DNA of 64,000 bases, taken from positions 248,001-312,000 of the forward strand of contig NZ_JAVHJU010000001.1 in NCBI RefSeq assembly GCF_031082405.1, written 5' to 3'. Source of the stretch: Amycolatopsis sp. A133 (GTDB lineage: Bacteria > Actinomycetota > Actinomycetes > Mycobacteriales > Pseudonocardiaceae). A model generated the notes under the pieces. The model was not told where the DNA came from. It searched no databases and saw nothing but the letters and a program-made list of their open reading frames with translations. The position numbers and the translations under genes were made by a program. How positions within the stretch are numbered: position 1 is the stretch's first letter; every line of letters starts with the position of its first letter. Positions 35,079 to 43,414 of this stretch are shown here, piece after piece.

Positions 35079-35768
35079 TCAGCTCCGGGCGACCTGGCCG
35101 CCGAGCCGGTAGCCGACCCCGCGGACCGTCTCGATCAGCGCCGGGCGGCCCAGCTTCGTCCGCAGCGTCGCGACGTGGACGTCCAGCGAACGGCTCTCCG
35201 CCGGGCCCCGGTGGCCCCACACCTCGGTGAGCACGTGCTCGCGCGAGCACACCGCGCCGCGGGCCCCCGCGACCAGCGCCAGCACCTGGAACTCCTTGCG
35301 GGACAGGGCGACCGCCTTCCCGCCGACGAGCACCTCGTGCCGGGATAGGTCGACGCTGACGTCGCCCACCCGGATCACCACCGGCTCGCTCGCCGGGTGC
35401 TCCCCCCGGCGGCGGCGCACGGCCTCGACGCGGGCGAGCAGCTCCTCGACGTCGTAGGGCTTGACGAGGTAGTCGTCGGCGCCCGCGCGCAGGCCCTGGA
35501 TGCGGTCGTCGACCTCGCCGCGCGCCGAAACGACGATGATCGCGACATCGCTGACCGCGCGGATCTGACGACAGAGCGTCACGCCGTCGATGTCCGGCAG
35601 GCCGAGGTCGAGCAGGATGACGTCGACCTCGTGCACCCGGTCGAGCACCCCGGCGCCGGTGGCCAGCCGGGCGATCGCCAGGCCGCGGCGGGTCAGCGCC
35701 GGGATGAGCGCACCCGCGACCCGGTCGTCGTCCTCCACCAGCAGCACCCGCACCCGTCCGCCTCCCAT
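35079..35768 (-). CDS. OmpR-family response regulator
   Basis: The 229-residue protein has a receiver domain with the acidic pair in LVEDDD, phosphoacceptor Asp54 in ILLDLGLPD and Lys103 in LVKPYD. A winged-helix DNA-binding domain (about 128-225) follows with KEFQVLALV and the RSLDVHVATLRTKLG recognition segment ending in VRGVGYRL. It is most like TctD-type regulators. ATG 35768 is used, giving MGGGRVRVLLVEDD; an upstream in-frame start lacks support. It is the first gene of the kinase operon and is divergent from gluA with 240 bases between. Confidence 0.93.
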   Translation of the reverse strand: MGGGRVRVLLVEDDDRVAGALIPALTRRGLAIARLATGAGVLDRVHEVDVILLDLGLPDIDGVTLCRQIRAVSDVAIIVVSARGEVDDRIQGLRAGADDYLVKPYDVEELLARVEAVRRRRGEHPASEPVVIRVGDVSVDLSRHEVLVGGKAVALSRKEFQVLALVAGARGAVCSREHVLTEVWGHRGPAESRSLDVHVATLRTKLGRPALIETVRGVGYRLGGQVARS

Positions 35769-35925
35769 GGTGACCTGCTTCACCGGCCGGTAGCGACGAA
35801 CTCTAGGACGTCCGGGCCGGACCCGCACCGGCCACCCGAACGGTCACTCCCCGTGACCGGCGGGTGGACACCCCCAAAAGGGACATCGATACTCAGTTGA
35901 AACCCTAAGTATTGCTCAAGCGGCC

Positions 35926-35953
35926 TTGCCAGCCGGTGCAGCAACGGTAGGTT
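35926..35953 (+). promoter_or_regulatory. Candidate sigma-70-type promoter of gluABCD
   Basis: TTGCCA at 35926-35931 and TAGGTT at 35948-35953 are 16 bases apart and lie 56 bases before the gluA start. A partly palindromic A/T-rich stretch, GATACT ... AGTATT, lies further upstream at 35888-35913 and could bind a regulator. Confidence 0.35.
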
Positions 35954-36008
35954 CTCGCCATCGCGTGGTGACCCATGCCCGATTTGCACGAACGACCCGG
36001 GAGGCCAG

Positions 36009-36761
36009 ATGACCGCGGAGGTGGCGGCGCCGATGATCAAGGCGTCCGCCGTGAACAAGTACTTCGGCGACCTGCACGTGCTCAGGGAGATCACGCTCGA
36101 GGTGCCTCGCGGCCAGGTCGTCGTGGTGCTGGGCCCGTCGGGGTCGGGCAAGTCGACCCTGTGCCGGGCGATCAACCGGCTGGAGCCGATCAACTCGGGC
36201 GAGATCGCCGTCGACGGCGTCCCGCTGCCCGCCGAGGGCAAGGCCCTGGCCGCGCTGCGGGCCGACGTCGGCATGGTGTTCCAGTCGTTCAACCTGTTCG
36301 CGCACAAGACCATCGTCGAAAACGTCATGCTCGCCCCGGTGAAGGTCCGCAAGGTCGGCCAGGCCGAGGCCCGCAAGACGGCGATGGAGCTGCTGGAGCG
36401 CGTCGGCATCGCCAACCAGGCCGACAAGTACCCGGCGCAGCTCTCGGGCGGCCAGCAGCAGCGCGTCGCCATCGCGCGGGCGCTGGCGATGCGACCCAAG
36501 GTCATGCTGTTCGACGAGCCGACCTCGGCGCTGGACCCGGAGATGGTCCAGGAGGTCCTCGACGTGATGACGGGCCTGGCCAAGGACGGCATGACGATGG
36601 TCGTCGTCACCCACGAGATGGGCTTCGCCCGGCGGGCAGCCGATCGGGTGATCTTCATGGCCGACGGCGAGATCGTCGAGGACACGACGCCGGAAGCGTT
36701 CTTCACCGCGCCGAAGAGCGAGCGCGCGAAGGACTTCCTCGGCAAGATCCTTACCCACTGA
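36009..36761 (+). CDS. gluA: Glutamate/aspartate ABC transporter ATP-binding protein
   Basis: The 250-residue ATPase drives uptake through GluC and GluD. Walker A is GPSGSGKST (42-50), followed by the Q-loop FQSFNLF, signature LSGGQQQR, Walker [13 protein letters not shown] and the H-loop VVTHEMG. The four-gene order gluABCD next to recX-recA is known from corynebacteria and streptomycetes, which supports the glutamate assignment. ATG 36009 has GGGAGG upstream. Confidence 0.94.
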   Translation: MTAEVAAPMIKASAVNKYFGDLHVLREITLEVPRGQVVVVLGPSGSGKSTLCRAINRLEPINSGEIAVDGVPLPAEGKALAALRADVGMVFQSFNLFAHKTIVENVMLAPVKVRKVGQAEARKTAMELLERVGIANQADKYPAQLSGGQQQRVAIARALAMRPKVMLFDEPTSALDPEMVQEVLDVMTGLAKDGMTMVVVTHEMGFARRAADRVIFMADGEIVEDTTPEAFFTAPKSERAKDFLGKILTH

Positions 36762-36818
36762 GAAAACGTTCCGCGGCGCCGCTGGCGTCCCGGGTGACGA
36801 CACACAGGAGAGATTCAC

Positions 36819-37745
36819 ATGAGGATCCGCACCCTCGCGGTGGGACTGCTCGCCGGTGGGCTGGCGCTGACCACGCTGACCGCCTGCGGCAAGGAAGGCA
36901 CCCCGACCACGCCGGGCTCGGGTGAGCAGAGCGGCACGAACGCCGCGGCCCTGCCGACCTACCCGGTCGCGCAAGGCGTCGACCTGGCCGGCTCGCCGGT
37001 GTTCGCGAAGATGAAGTCGGCGGGCGCGCTGACCGTCGGCGCGAAGGACGACCAGCCCGGCCTGGGCCAGAAGGACCCGACGACCGGCAAGTTCGGCGGC
37101 TTCGACATCGAGATCGCGAAGCTCGTCTCGGCCGGCCTCGGCTTCGACCCGGAGAAGATCACCTTCCGCACGGTCGACTCCGGCGCCCGCGAGCAGACGA
37201 TCGCGAACGGCGACGTGAACTACTACGTCGGCACGTACTCGATCACCGACAAGCGCAAGGGGCTCGTCTCCTTCGCCGGCCCGTACTTCGTGGCCGGCCA
37301 GGACCTGCTCGTGCGCAAGGACGACAGCTCGATCACCGGCAAGGACACCCTCAAGGGCAAGAAGGTCTGCTCGGTCACCGGCTCGACCCCGATCCAGAAG
37401 GTCCGCCAGGAGAACCTGACCGAACCGGGCAACATCGTCGAGTTCCAGAAGTACTCGCAGTGCGTCGAGAAGCTGCTGTCGAAGGACGTCGACGCGGTCA
37501 CGACCGACGACGCGATCCTCAAGGGCTTCGCGTCCCAGGACCCGGACAACCTGAAGGTCATCGGCCAGACGTTCTCCACGGAGAAGTACGGCATCGGCCT
37601 GAACAAGGACGACAAGGTCCTGCGCGACAAGGTCAACGAGATCCTGCAGAAGGCGCTGGACGACGGCACCTGGGACAAGATCTACGCCGCGACGCTCGGC
37701 AAGTCCGGTTCGCCGGCCAAGAAGCCGACCCTCGAGAAGTACTGA
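36819..37745 (+). CDS. gluB: Glutamate-binding lipoprotein of the ABC transporter
   Basis: The 308-residue protein has a lipoprotein signal ending in LTAC (Cys23), a linker, and a type II periplasmic-binding fold (about 55-300). Its landmarks are LTVGAKDDQPGLG, FGGFDIEIAKL, YVGTYSITDKR and CSVTGSTPIQK. It captures glutamate or a similar amino acid outside the membrane. It lies 57 bases after gluA and is followed by a strong hairpin before gluC, which may protect its mRNA and raise its amount relative to the permeases. Confidence 0.94.
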   Translation: MRIRTLAVGLLAGGLALTTLTACGKEGTPTTPGSGEQSGTNAAALPTYPVAQGVDLAGSPVFAKMKSAGALTVGAKDDQPGLGQKDPTTGKFGGFDIEIAKLVSAGLGFDPEKITFRTVDSGAREQTIANGDVNYYVGTYSITDKRKGLVSFAGPYFVAGQDLLVRKDDSSITGKDTLKGKKVCSVTGSTPIQKVRQENLTEPGNIVEFQKYSQCVEKLLSKDVDAVTTDDAILKGFASQDPDNLKVIGQTFSTEKYGIGLNKDDKVLRDKVNEILQKALDDGTWDKIYAATLGKSGSPAKKPTLEKY

Positions 37746-37757
37746 CGTTCGCGTGAC

Positions 37758-37790
37758 GGCCGGTGGATCGGGCTTCCCGATCCACCGGCC
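37758..37790 (+). terminator. Strong hairpin between gluB and gluC
   Basis: A perfect 15-bp stem (GGCCGGTGGATCGGG and its complement) with loop CTT lies 12 bases after the gluB stop, followed by TTCTCC rather than a long U run. It is probably a partial terminator or mRNA-stabilising element that lets gluAB exceed gluCD. Confidence 0.8.
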
Positions 37791-37831
37791 TTCTCCATCC
37801 ACCACCTGACCACGGACGCGGGGAAGGCTCC

Positions 37832-38479
37832 ATGGACGTCCTGCTCAACAACCTGGACCTGTTCGGTCCGTTCTTCCTCACCACGATCGAACTGTTCCTG
37901 CTCTCGGCCGTCGGCAGCCTGGTCTGGGGCACGATCCTGGCCATGCTGCGGGTGAGCCCGGTCCCCGTCTTCCGCGCCGTCGGCACGGCGTACGTGACGA
38001 TCGCCCGGAACACCCCCCTCACCTTGGTGTTCGCGTTCTTCGTGTTCGCGTACCCGCTGCTCGACATCGTCAAGCTCGACTACTTCCCGGCCGCCGTGAC
38101 CGCGCTGACCGTGTACACCTCGGCGTTCATCTGCGAGGTCGTGCGCTCGGGCATCAACACCGTGCCGGTCGGCCAGGCCGAGGCGGGCCGGGCCCTGGGG
38201 CTGACCTTCGCCCAGATCCTCGGCCAGGTCGTGCTGCCGCAGGCACTGCGCTCGGTCGTGCCGCCGCTGATCAGCACCCTGATCGCGCTGCTGAAGAACA
38301 CCACCATCGCCGCCGGTTTCTCCGTCGCGGAGGCCGGCGCGATCCGCTCGTACCTGTCCGAACGCGGGGAGAACCAGCTGATCGGGCTGCTGTGGGTCGC
38401 GCTCGGCTTCATCATCCTGGTCGCCGTGCTGTCGTTCGCCCAACGCAGCCTGGAGAAGCGCTGGAGCGTGGCCCGATGA
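37832..38479 (+). CDS. gluC: Glutamate ABC transporter permease GluC
   Basis: The 215-residue membrane protein has about five TM helices of the HisMQ type, starting LFGPFFLTTIELFLLSAVG. The EAA loop, EAGRALGLTFAQILGQVVLPQA, contacts the ATPase. ATG 37832 follows GGGGAAGG and gives the usual start for the family. The stop overlaps the gluD ATG in an ATGA arrangement, which couples the two permease subunits. Confidence 0.94.
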   Translation: MDVLLNNLDLFGPFFLTTIELFLLSAVGSLVWGTILAMLRVSPVPVFRAVGTAYVTIARNTPLTLVFAFFVFAYPLLDIVKLDYFPAAVTALTVYTSAFICEVVRSGINTVPVGQAEAGRALGLTFAQILGQVVLPQALRSVVPPLISTLIALLKNTTIAAGFSVAEAGAIRSYLSERGENQLIGLLWVALGFIILVAVLSFAQRSLEKRWSVAR

Positions 38480-39336
38480 GCAACGTCCTGTTCGACGTGC
38501 CGGGCCCGAAGGCCCGGCTGCGGTACCGCACGTACGCCGTGGTCGGCACGATCGTGGTCCTCGCGTTCGTCGGCTACATCGGGTGGCGGTTCTACGACAG
38601 CGGCCAGTTCACCGCCCGCAAGTGGGAGTGGCTGCAGTACACGCAGGTCCAGCAGGACCTCGCCAACGCGGTCCTGCAGACCCTCCAGGCGTTCGCCGCC
38701 GCCGCCGTGCTGGCCTTGGTCTTCGGCGCGATCTTCGCGGCGGGCCGGCTGTCCGACCACGCCTGGATCCGCAGGATCGCCGGGTTCGTCGTCGAGTTCT
38801 TCCGCGCCATCCCCGCGCTGATCCTGATGTTCCTGTTCTACTTCGGCCTGCCGACGGCCGGCGTGCCGACGACCCCGTTCCTCGGCGTGGTCCTCGGCCT
38901 GACGCTGTACAACGGCTCGGTGCTCGCGGAGGTCTTCCGCGCGGGCATCCAGTCGCTGCCGAAGGGGCAGAGCGAAGCCGCGTACGCGCTGGGCATGCGC
39001 AAGACGCAGGTGATGTTCCTGGTCCTGCTGCCGCAGGCGATCCGGGCGATGCTGCCGACGATCATCAGCCAGCTGGTCGTGCTGCTGAAGGACACCGCGC
39101 TCGGCTTCATCATCACGTTCCAGGAACTGCTGTACTACGCGCGCTACATCGGCTCGCAGGGCTCGTTCGGGCGGCCGATCGTGCCGTCGACGATCGTGGC
39201 GACCGGCATCTACGTCGTGATGTGCCTGCTGCTGACGGCGCTGGCGACGTACCTGGAGCGGCGCAACCGGCGCAACAAGAAGGTCGTGGCGGCCCCGCCC
39301 GCCGCGGCCGACGACCTCGTGGCCGCGTCGGCCTGA
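38476..39336 (+). CDS. gluD: Glutamate ABC transporter permease GluD
   Basis: The 286-residue second permease subunit has a first TM helix at about 20-40, a short external part and then the HisMQ-type core with the EAA loop, SEAAYALGMRKTQVMFLVLLPQAI. The tail is Ala-rich and charged. It is longer than GluC, as is usual for this pair. A strong terminator follows 13 bases after the stop. Confidence 0.94.
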   Translation: MSNVLFDVPGPKARLRYRTYAVVGTIVVLAFVGYIGWRFYDSGQFTARKWEWLQYTQVQQDLANAVLQTLQAFAAAAVLALVFGAIFAAGRLSDHAWIRRIAGFVVEFFRAIPALILMFLFYFGLPTAGVPTTPFLGVVLGLTLYNGSVLAEVFRAGIQSLPKGQSEAAYALGMRKTQVMFLVLLPQAIRAMLPTIISQLVVLLKDTALGFIITFQELLYYARYIGSQGSFGRPIVPSTIVATGIYVVMCLLLTALATYLERRNRRNKKVVAAPPAAADDLVAASA

Positions 39337-39349
39337 GTCACCCGTTCGA

Positions 39350-39379
39350 GGCCCCCGGGACACGTCCCGGGGGCCTTGT
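39350..39379 (+). terminator. Terminator of gluABCD
   Basis: An 11-bp perfect stem, GGCCCCCGGGA/TCCCGGGGGCC, with loop CACG is followed by TTGT. It starts 13 bases after gluD and 33 bases before the next start codon. Confidence 0.8.
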
Positions 39380-39411
39380 CGTGTCCCGGGCCGTCCCCTA
39401 GCGTCGGGCGC

Positions 39412-40149
39412 ATGGGTGTCGCACTGGTGACCGGCAGTTCACGGGGCCTCGGGCGGGTGATCGCCAGGAGGCTCGCCCGCGACGGGTTCGCCGTCGCGGT
39501 CAACGGCGTCCACGACGACGCCGACCTCAAGACCGCCGCGGAGGGCATCCTCGCCGAAGGGGGCCGCGCGGCGGCGTTCGCCGCGGACGTGACCGACCGG
39601 CGCCAGGTCGGCGAGCTGGTCGACGCCGTCACGGCGTTGCTGGGCCCGATCGGGGTGCTGGTGCTCAACGCGACCGGCCCGCAGCCGGAAGCACCGCTGT
39701 CGGCCGTGGACTGGCCGGAACACCTGGCCCAGCTGGACTTCTTCGTGCGGTCGCCGGTGCTGCTCGGGCACGCGGTGCTGCCGGGGATGCGCGCCCGCCG
39801 TCACGGCCGCATCGTGCACGTGGATTCGGAGGTCGCGGACCGCCCGCCCCCCGGCCGCTCGGCGTACGCGACGGCGAAGAGCGCACAGATCGGCCTGGCC
39901 CGCGCGTGGGCGCGCGAACTGGCACCGGACGGCATCACGGTCAACACGGTGGCCCCCGGGTTCGTCCCGGTGGAACGGCACGCGGAGGTCCCGGCGGCCG
40001 AGCGGGAGCAGTACCGGGCATCGGTCCCGGCGGGCCGGTTGGGCACCCCGGAGGACGTGGCGGCGGCGGTGAGCTTCTTCGCGTCGGAGGAGGCGGGCTT
40101 CGTCACCGGCCAGCGCCTGCTGGTGGACGGCGGCCGCGCACTCGGCTGA
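39412..40149 (+). CDS. Short-chain dehydrogenase/reductase
   Basis: The 245-residue enzyme has the NAD(P)-binding TGSSRGLG (7-14), LNATG (85-89) in place of the usual NNAG, and the catalytic Ser139, Tyr152 and Lys156 (SAYATAKSA). It ends with VTGQRLLVDGG, as in FabG-like oxidoreductases. The substrate cannot be told. ATG 39412 is used, just after the gluD terminator. The gene appears to be a single unit. Confidence 0.9.
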   Translation: MGVALVTGSSRGLGRVIARRLARDGFAVAVNGVHDDADLKTAAEGILAEGGRAAAFAADVTDRRQVGELVDAVTALLGPIGVLVLNATGPQPEAPLSAVDWPEHLAQLDFFVRSPVLLGHAVLPGMRARRHGRIVHVDSEVADRPPPGRSAYATAKSAQIGLARAWARELAPDGITVNTVAPGFVPVERHAEVPAAEREQYRASVPAGRLGTPEDVAAAVSFFASEEAGFVTGQRLLVDGGRALG

Positions 40150-40635
40150 GCCGTCCCGTGAGGTGGGGGACCCTACCGGCGCAGGACGCGGACTTCGCCC
40201 ACTCGCCGCCGAGCGCGGGATGCGGCCGGTGCGGGCAGGGCGCGGCACCATCCCCGTCGCCGCCGCTCGGAGGCCGTGTCGGGGCACGGGGGTTGGCTGC
40301 TTTGCCGGTGCTCGGGTCGCTGACCGCCGTGCTCGTCCACGCAGGACTGTGGGCGAAACGGTGACACGCCTGGAAACGGAGATCACCCACAATGCAGGTA
40401 GCCGTTCCGGTTGGGATTTCGCTTCCCGTCGCATTCTTCCCGGACCAGTCGACCCATTAACTGCGATACCATATATCGTTTAAGAAAGCGCGAAGCGCCT
40501 TCACCGCGCGAAGCGGCTTCATAGCGCTTCGCGGTCGGATTCCATTGTCACACAGGCGGAACAGCGACCTCCTTGCGGTGAATCCCGCGCGCGGCGCCCG
40601 CCGTTTTGTCGGAGGTCCCCTCTACCGTCCGTGGC
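40150..40635. other. 486-base stretch without a supported gene
   Basis: This lies between the short-chain dehydrogenase and the XRE gene. Open frames cross it, but none has a ribosome site or recognisable domain. A frame ending LGSLTAVLVHAGLWAKR (to about 40364) looks slightly membrane-like but lacks a supported start. The right third contains the palindrome and repeats reported separately and is unusually A/T-rich near 40455-40485. Confidence 0.5.
40464..40533. promoter_or_regulatory. Palindrome and CGCGAAGCG repeats upstream of the XRE gene
   Basis: CGATA-CCATA-TATCG at 40464-40478 is a palindrome in an A/T-rich island. GCGCGAAGCG follows at 40488-40497 and again at 40506-40515. The complement CGCTTCGCG at 40525-40533 lets the last two form a 9-bp hairpin with a nine-base loop. 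These are candidate binding sites for the XRE regulator downstream. Confidence 0.5.
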
Positions 40636-41487
40636 ATGACCGAAAAAAGCACGGTGCGCACGCGGGAAATGGCCTTCGAACTGAAGGGCCAGCGCGAGCT
40701 GAAACGGCTGACCCTGCGCGAGCTGGCCCGCCGCGCGGACTGGTCGGCGTCCAGGGTGTCGGCCTGGGAGAACGGCCGCCGCATCTCGGCGATCGACGCG
40801 GCGATCTACCTCGCCCACTGCGGCACCAAGGCCGCCGAACGCGCGCGGCTCCTCGAGCTGACCAAGCCGCCCAGCGACCTCTACTGGGTGCGTCCCTACT
40901 TCGACAAGCTCGTCGACCCGATGAAATCGCTCATCGTCCAGGAGAACCTCGCCGACACCATCGTCTCGCACAGCCCGACCGCCATCCCGGGCATGCTGCA
41001 GACCGAGGACTACGTCAAGGAATTGCACGAACTGACCGGGCGCTACACCGCGGACCGCCTCAAGCTCCTCGTGCAGGCCCGGATCGACCGGCAGCAGCTC
41101 CTGCAGCGGCGGAATCCGCCGCGCTGCCTCTACTTCATCTACGAACGCAGTCTCCGGACCATCGTCCGCGATCCGGCGCTGATGCACGAACAGCTGCAGT
41201 ACCTGGTGCTGTCGACCAACCTGCCGCACTGCTCCATCCGGATCTTGCCGGAGTCCGCGCTGCCCTACCACCTCGTGGGCAGCCGGTTCACCATCATGGA
41301 GTTCCCCGAACACCCACCGGTCGTCTACGAGGAAACCTACGCGGCCGGCCTGTTCATCGACGACCGGGTCGCGGTCGAGGCGTTCTACGTCCTGGCCACG
41401 AGGCTGGAACAAGCGGCCCTTTCCGAGGGACAATCGAGGGAGGTGCTCATCCGGCTGGCGGATGAGTTCGAGCGCATGAAGGAGTGA
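40636..41487 (+). CDS. XRE-family regulator with DUF5753 domain
   Basis: The 283-residue protein has an N-terminal helix-turn-helix (about 15-70: LTLRELARRADWSASRVSAWENGRR) and a C-terminal DUF5753 domain with QTEDYVKEL and HCSIRILPESA. Genes of this type are numerous in actinomycetes and almost always precede a small DUF397 gene, as here; WhiJ of Streptomyces is a studied example that represses development until its partner acts. ATG 40636 is used; an earlier in-frame start at 40606 has no better site. The partner starts four bases after the stop. Confidence 0.92.
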   Translation: MTEKSTVRTREMAFELKGQRELKRLTLRELARRADWSASRVSAWENGRRISAIDAAIYLAHCGTKAAERARLLELTKPPSDLYWVRPYFDKLVDPMKSLIVQENLADTIVSHSPTAIPGMLQTEDYVKELHELTGRYTADRLKLLVQARIDRQQLLQRRNPPRCLYFIYERSLRTIVRDPALMHEQLQYLVLSTNLPHCSIRILPESALPYHLVGSRFTIMEFPEHPPVVYEETYAAGLFIDDRVAVEAFYVLATRLEQAALSEGQSREVLIRLADEFERMKE

Positions 41488-41490
41488 CCG

Positions 41491-41679
41491 ATGGCGGGCC
41501 GCGAGCAGAAGTGGTTCAAGAGCACTCACAGCGATGCCGACACCGAACACAGCACCTGCGTCGAAGTGGCACTCGACACCGGAACCACCGCGGTCCGCGA
41601 CTCGAAGGCACCCGCCGCCGGGCAGCTGACCGTCCCCCACCCCGCGTGGAACGCCCTGCTCGGTTCGCTGCGATGCTGA
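41491..41679 (+). CDS. DUF397 protein, partner of the XRE regulator
   Basis: The 62-residue protein matches the DUF397 pattern: KWFKSTHS near the start, TCVEVAL, and VRDSK in the middle, then WNALLGSL near the end. Such small proteins are thought to antagonise or modulate the XRE/DUF5753 protein encoded beside them. The spacing of four bases indicates co-transcription. Confidence 0.92.
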   Translation: MAGREQKWFKSTHSDADTEHSTCVEVALDTGTTAVRDSKAPAAGQLTVPHPAWNALLGSLRC

Positions 41680-41745
41680 GCTGATCGATACTGATCCGAC
41701 CACAGTCACGGCCGTGCGGCTTCGTAGCAACGGGTGCGGAGCGGC

Positions 41746-42867
41746 CTATTTTCCGGCCGGATCGGTAACGCGGTTCCCGTCGTGCCAGACGGCCCGGATC
41801 CGCCCGGGCAGATCGGTCACGTCGAGCTCCGCGCCGTCCAGCAGCACCAGATCGGCGCGCAGGCCCGGCTCGATGCGGCCGCGGTCGTCGTCGAGGCGGA
41901 GCAGGCGAGCCGCTTCGGAGGTGGCCGCCTTCAGGGCGGCCACCTCGCCGAGCACCGCGGCCAGCAGCCGCAGCTCGGTCGTCAAGTCGACATGGGGACG
42001 CGGGGCGAGGTCGGAGCCCGCAGCGATGCGGACACCCGCCTCCACCGCGAGGCGCAGCGAGCGGCGGTGCGTCTCGGCGTGCTCGCTGTCGCTGATCGGC
42101 GAGAGCGTCGGCACGTACCAGGCGTCGGCCATGGCGGTGACCGCCGAGTCGTCGAGGAACGTGCCGTGCTCGATGCTGCGCGCTCCGGCGCGGGCCGCCG
42201 AGACGACCGCGGCGGAGGTGTGCGCGTGGGCCAGGACGTCCCGGCCGCAGCGGCGGGCCTCGTCGACCAGTGCGGCGAGCTCGTCGTCGGTCGGCCGGAC
42301 GTCGGCACCCGAGCGCACCGCCCGCATGGCCCCGCTCGCGCCGACCTTGATCCAGTCGGCGCCCGCGCGGACCATCCGGCGGACGGCCGCGCGCGCCGCG
42401 TCCGGCCCGTCGAACAGCGGGTCGGGCAGCGACGGGTCGCCGTAGTGGTCAACGGCGCCCGCGGGTGGCTCCCAGCTGTCGCCGAGCCCGCCGGTCGGGC
42501 CCAGCTGACGCAGGCTGAGCAGCAGGTCGGGCCCGGTGATCCAGCCGGCGCGCAGGGCGTGCCGGAAGCCGGCGTCGGCGCCCCAGGCGTCGCGCACGGT
42601 GGTGATCCCGCGCGCCAGCAGCCCGCGCAGCACGGGCACGGCTTCGAGGATCCGCGCACTGCGCGGCAGCGGCTCGGGCCGCGGGAAGGCGACGTGCACG
42701 TGGCAGTCGATGAGCCCGGGAATCAGCAGGCCCCCGGAACAGTCGACGCGCTCGCCGTCGAGCCCCGCCCCGACCTCGGCGATCCGGTCGCCGTCCAGCC
42801 GGACGTCCGCGCGGGCGGTCTCCCCGGTCTCGGGGTCGAACACCAGCGCTCCGGCGAGCACCGTCAC
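41746..42867 (-). CDS. Amidohydrolase-family metal-dependent hydrolase
   Basis: The 373-residue protein has the amidohydrolase order: a beta-sandwich N-terminus, GLIDCHVHVA with metal His56 and His58, WIKVGASG with a likely carboxylated Lys, AHAHTS, SIEHGTF and AGSDLAPRP with the metal-binding Asp. It then closes with GRIEPGLRADLVLLDG. It belongs to the branch of imidazolonepropionase and Xaa-Pro dipeptidase-like hydrolases; the substrate is unknown. GTG 42867 overlaps the GNAT stop in a GTGA arrangement, so the two are coupled. Confidence 0.9.
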   Translation of the reverse strand: MTVLAGALVFDPETGETARADVRLDGDRIAEVGAGLDGERVDCSGGLLIPGLIDCHVHVAFPRPEPLPRSARILEAVPVLRGLLARGITTVRDAWGADAGFRHALRAGWITGPDLLLSLRQLGPTGGLGDSWEPPAGAVDHYGDPSLPDPLFDGPDAARAAVRRMVRAGADWIKVGASGAMRAVRSGADVRPTDDELAALVDEARRCGRDVLAHAHTSAAVVSAARAGARSIEHGTFLDDSAVTAMADAWYVPTLSPISDSEHAETHRRSLRLAVEAGVRIAAGSDLAPRPHVDLTTELRLLAAVLGEVAALKAATSEAARLLRLDDDRGRIEPGLRADLVLLDGAELDVTDLPGRIRAVWHDGNRVTDPAGK

Positions 42868-43388
42868 CCGAGGTCCTTGCGGTAGACGACGAAGTCGCAC
42901 GGCGTGGCCAGCGCCGGCGCGAGGTGCGGGTAATCCCCGGCGAAGTCGGCGCGGTGCGTGACGCGGTAGCCGAGCCGTTCGTACCACCCGGCCAGGAACT
43001 GCTTCGACGGATGCACCCAGTCCCGCGGCACCAGCAGTTCGAGCTGCATCTCCCGGCACCCCGCGTCCCGGCTCGCCTCCTCGGCGAACCGCACGAGGTC
43101 CCGCCCGACGCCGAGGCCCCGGCACGCCGGATCGGCGGCGAGCATGCCGAACTCGCCGGTGCGGTCGTCGAGCCGCTGGATCCGCACCGCGCCGGCGAGC
43201 GCACCCTCGACGCGGGCGACGGCGACCTCCCCGTCCCGCACGAACCCGGCGACCTCCCCGGCGGACGTCCGGTCGGTGCTTTCCCGCCAGAGCCCCTTCT
43301 CGGACTCGGCGTAGACCTGGTTGACCAGCGCCGTGACCCGTGCGATCACGGCGTGGTCAACCGACGGGGGCAGCAGTTCGAGCTCCAT
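42864..43388 (-). CDS. GNAT-family N-acetyltransferase
   Basis: The 174-residue protein has the GNAT fold with the acetyl-CoA-binding CRGLGVGRDLVRFAEE and the late strand FLAGWYERLGYRV. It should acetylate an amine, but the target is unknown. ATG 43388 gives the compact size normal for the family; the longer in-frame extension has no domain. It is the first gene of a pair with the amidohydrolase. Confidence 0.88.
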   Translation of the reverse strand: MELELLPPSVDHAVIARVTALVNQVYAESEKGLWRESTDRTSAGEVAGFVRDGEVAVARVEGALAGAVRIQRLDDRTGEFGMLAADPACRGLGVGRDLVRFAEEASRDAGCREMQLELLVPRDWVHPSKQFLAGWYERLGYRVTHRADFAGDYPHLAPALATPCDFVVYRKDLG

Positions 43389-43414
43389 GCCCCCACCATG
43401 CCAGGTGGGGCCCG

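Noticed and set aside
40150..40483. Small plus-strand reading frames after the short-chain dehydrogenase
   Set aside because: No ribosome site, no conserved domain and unusual composition; one ends in a slightly membrane-like stretch, but this is too weak.
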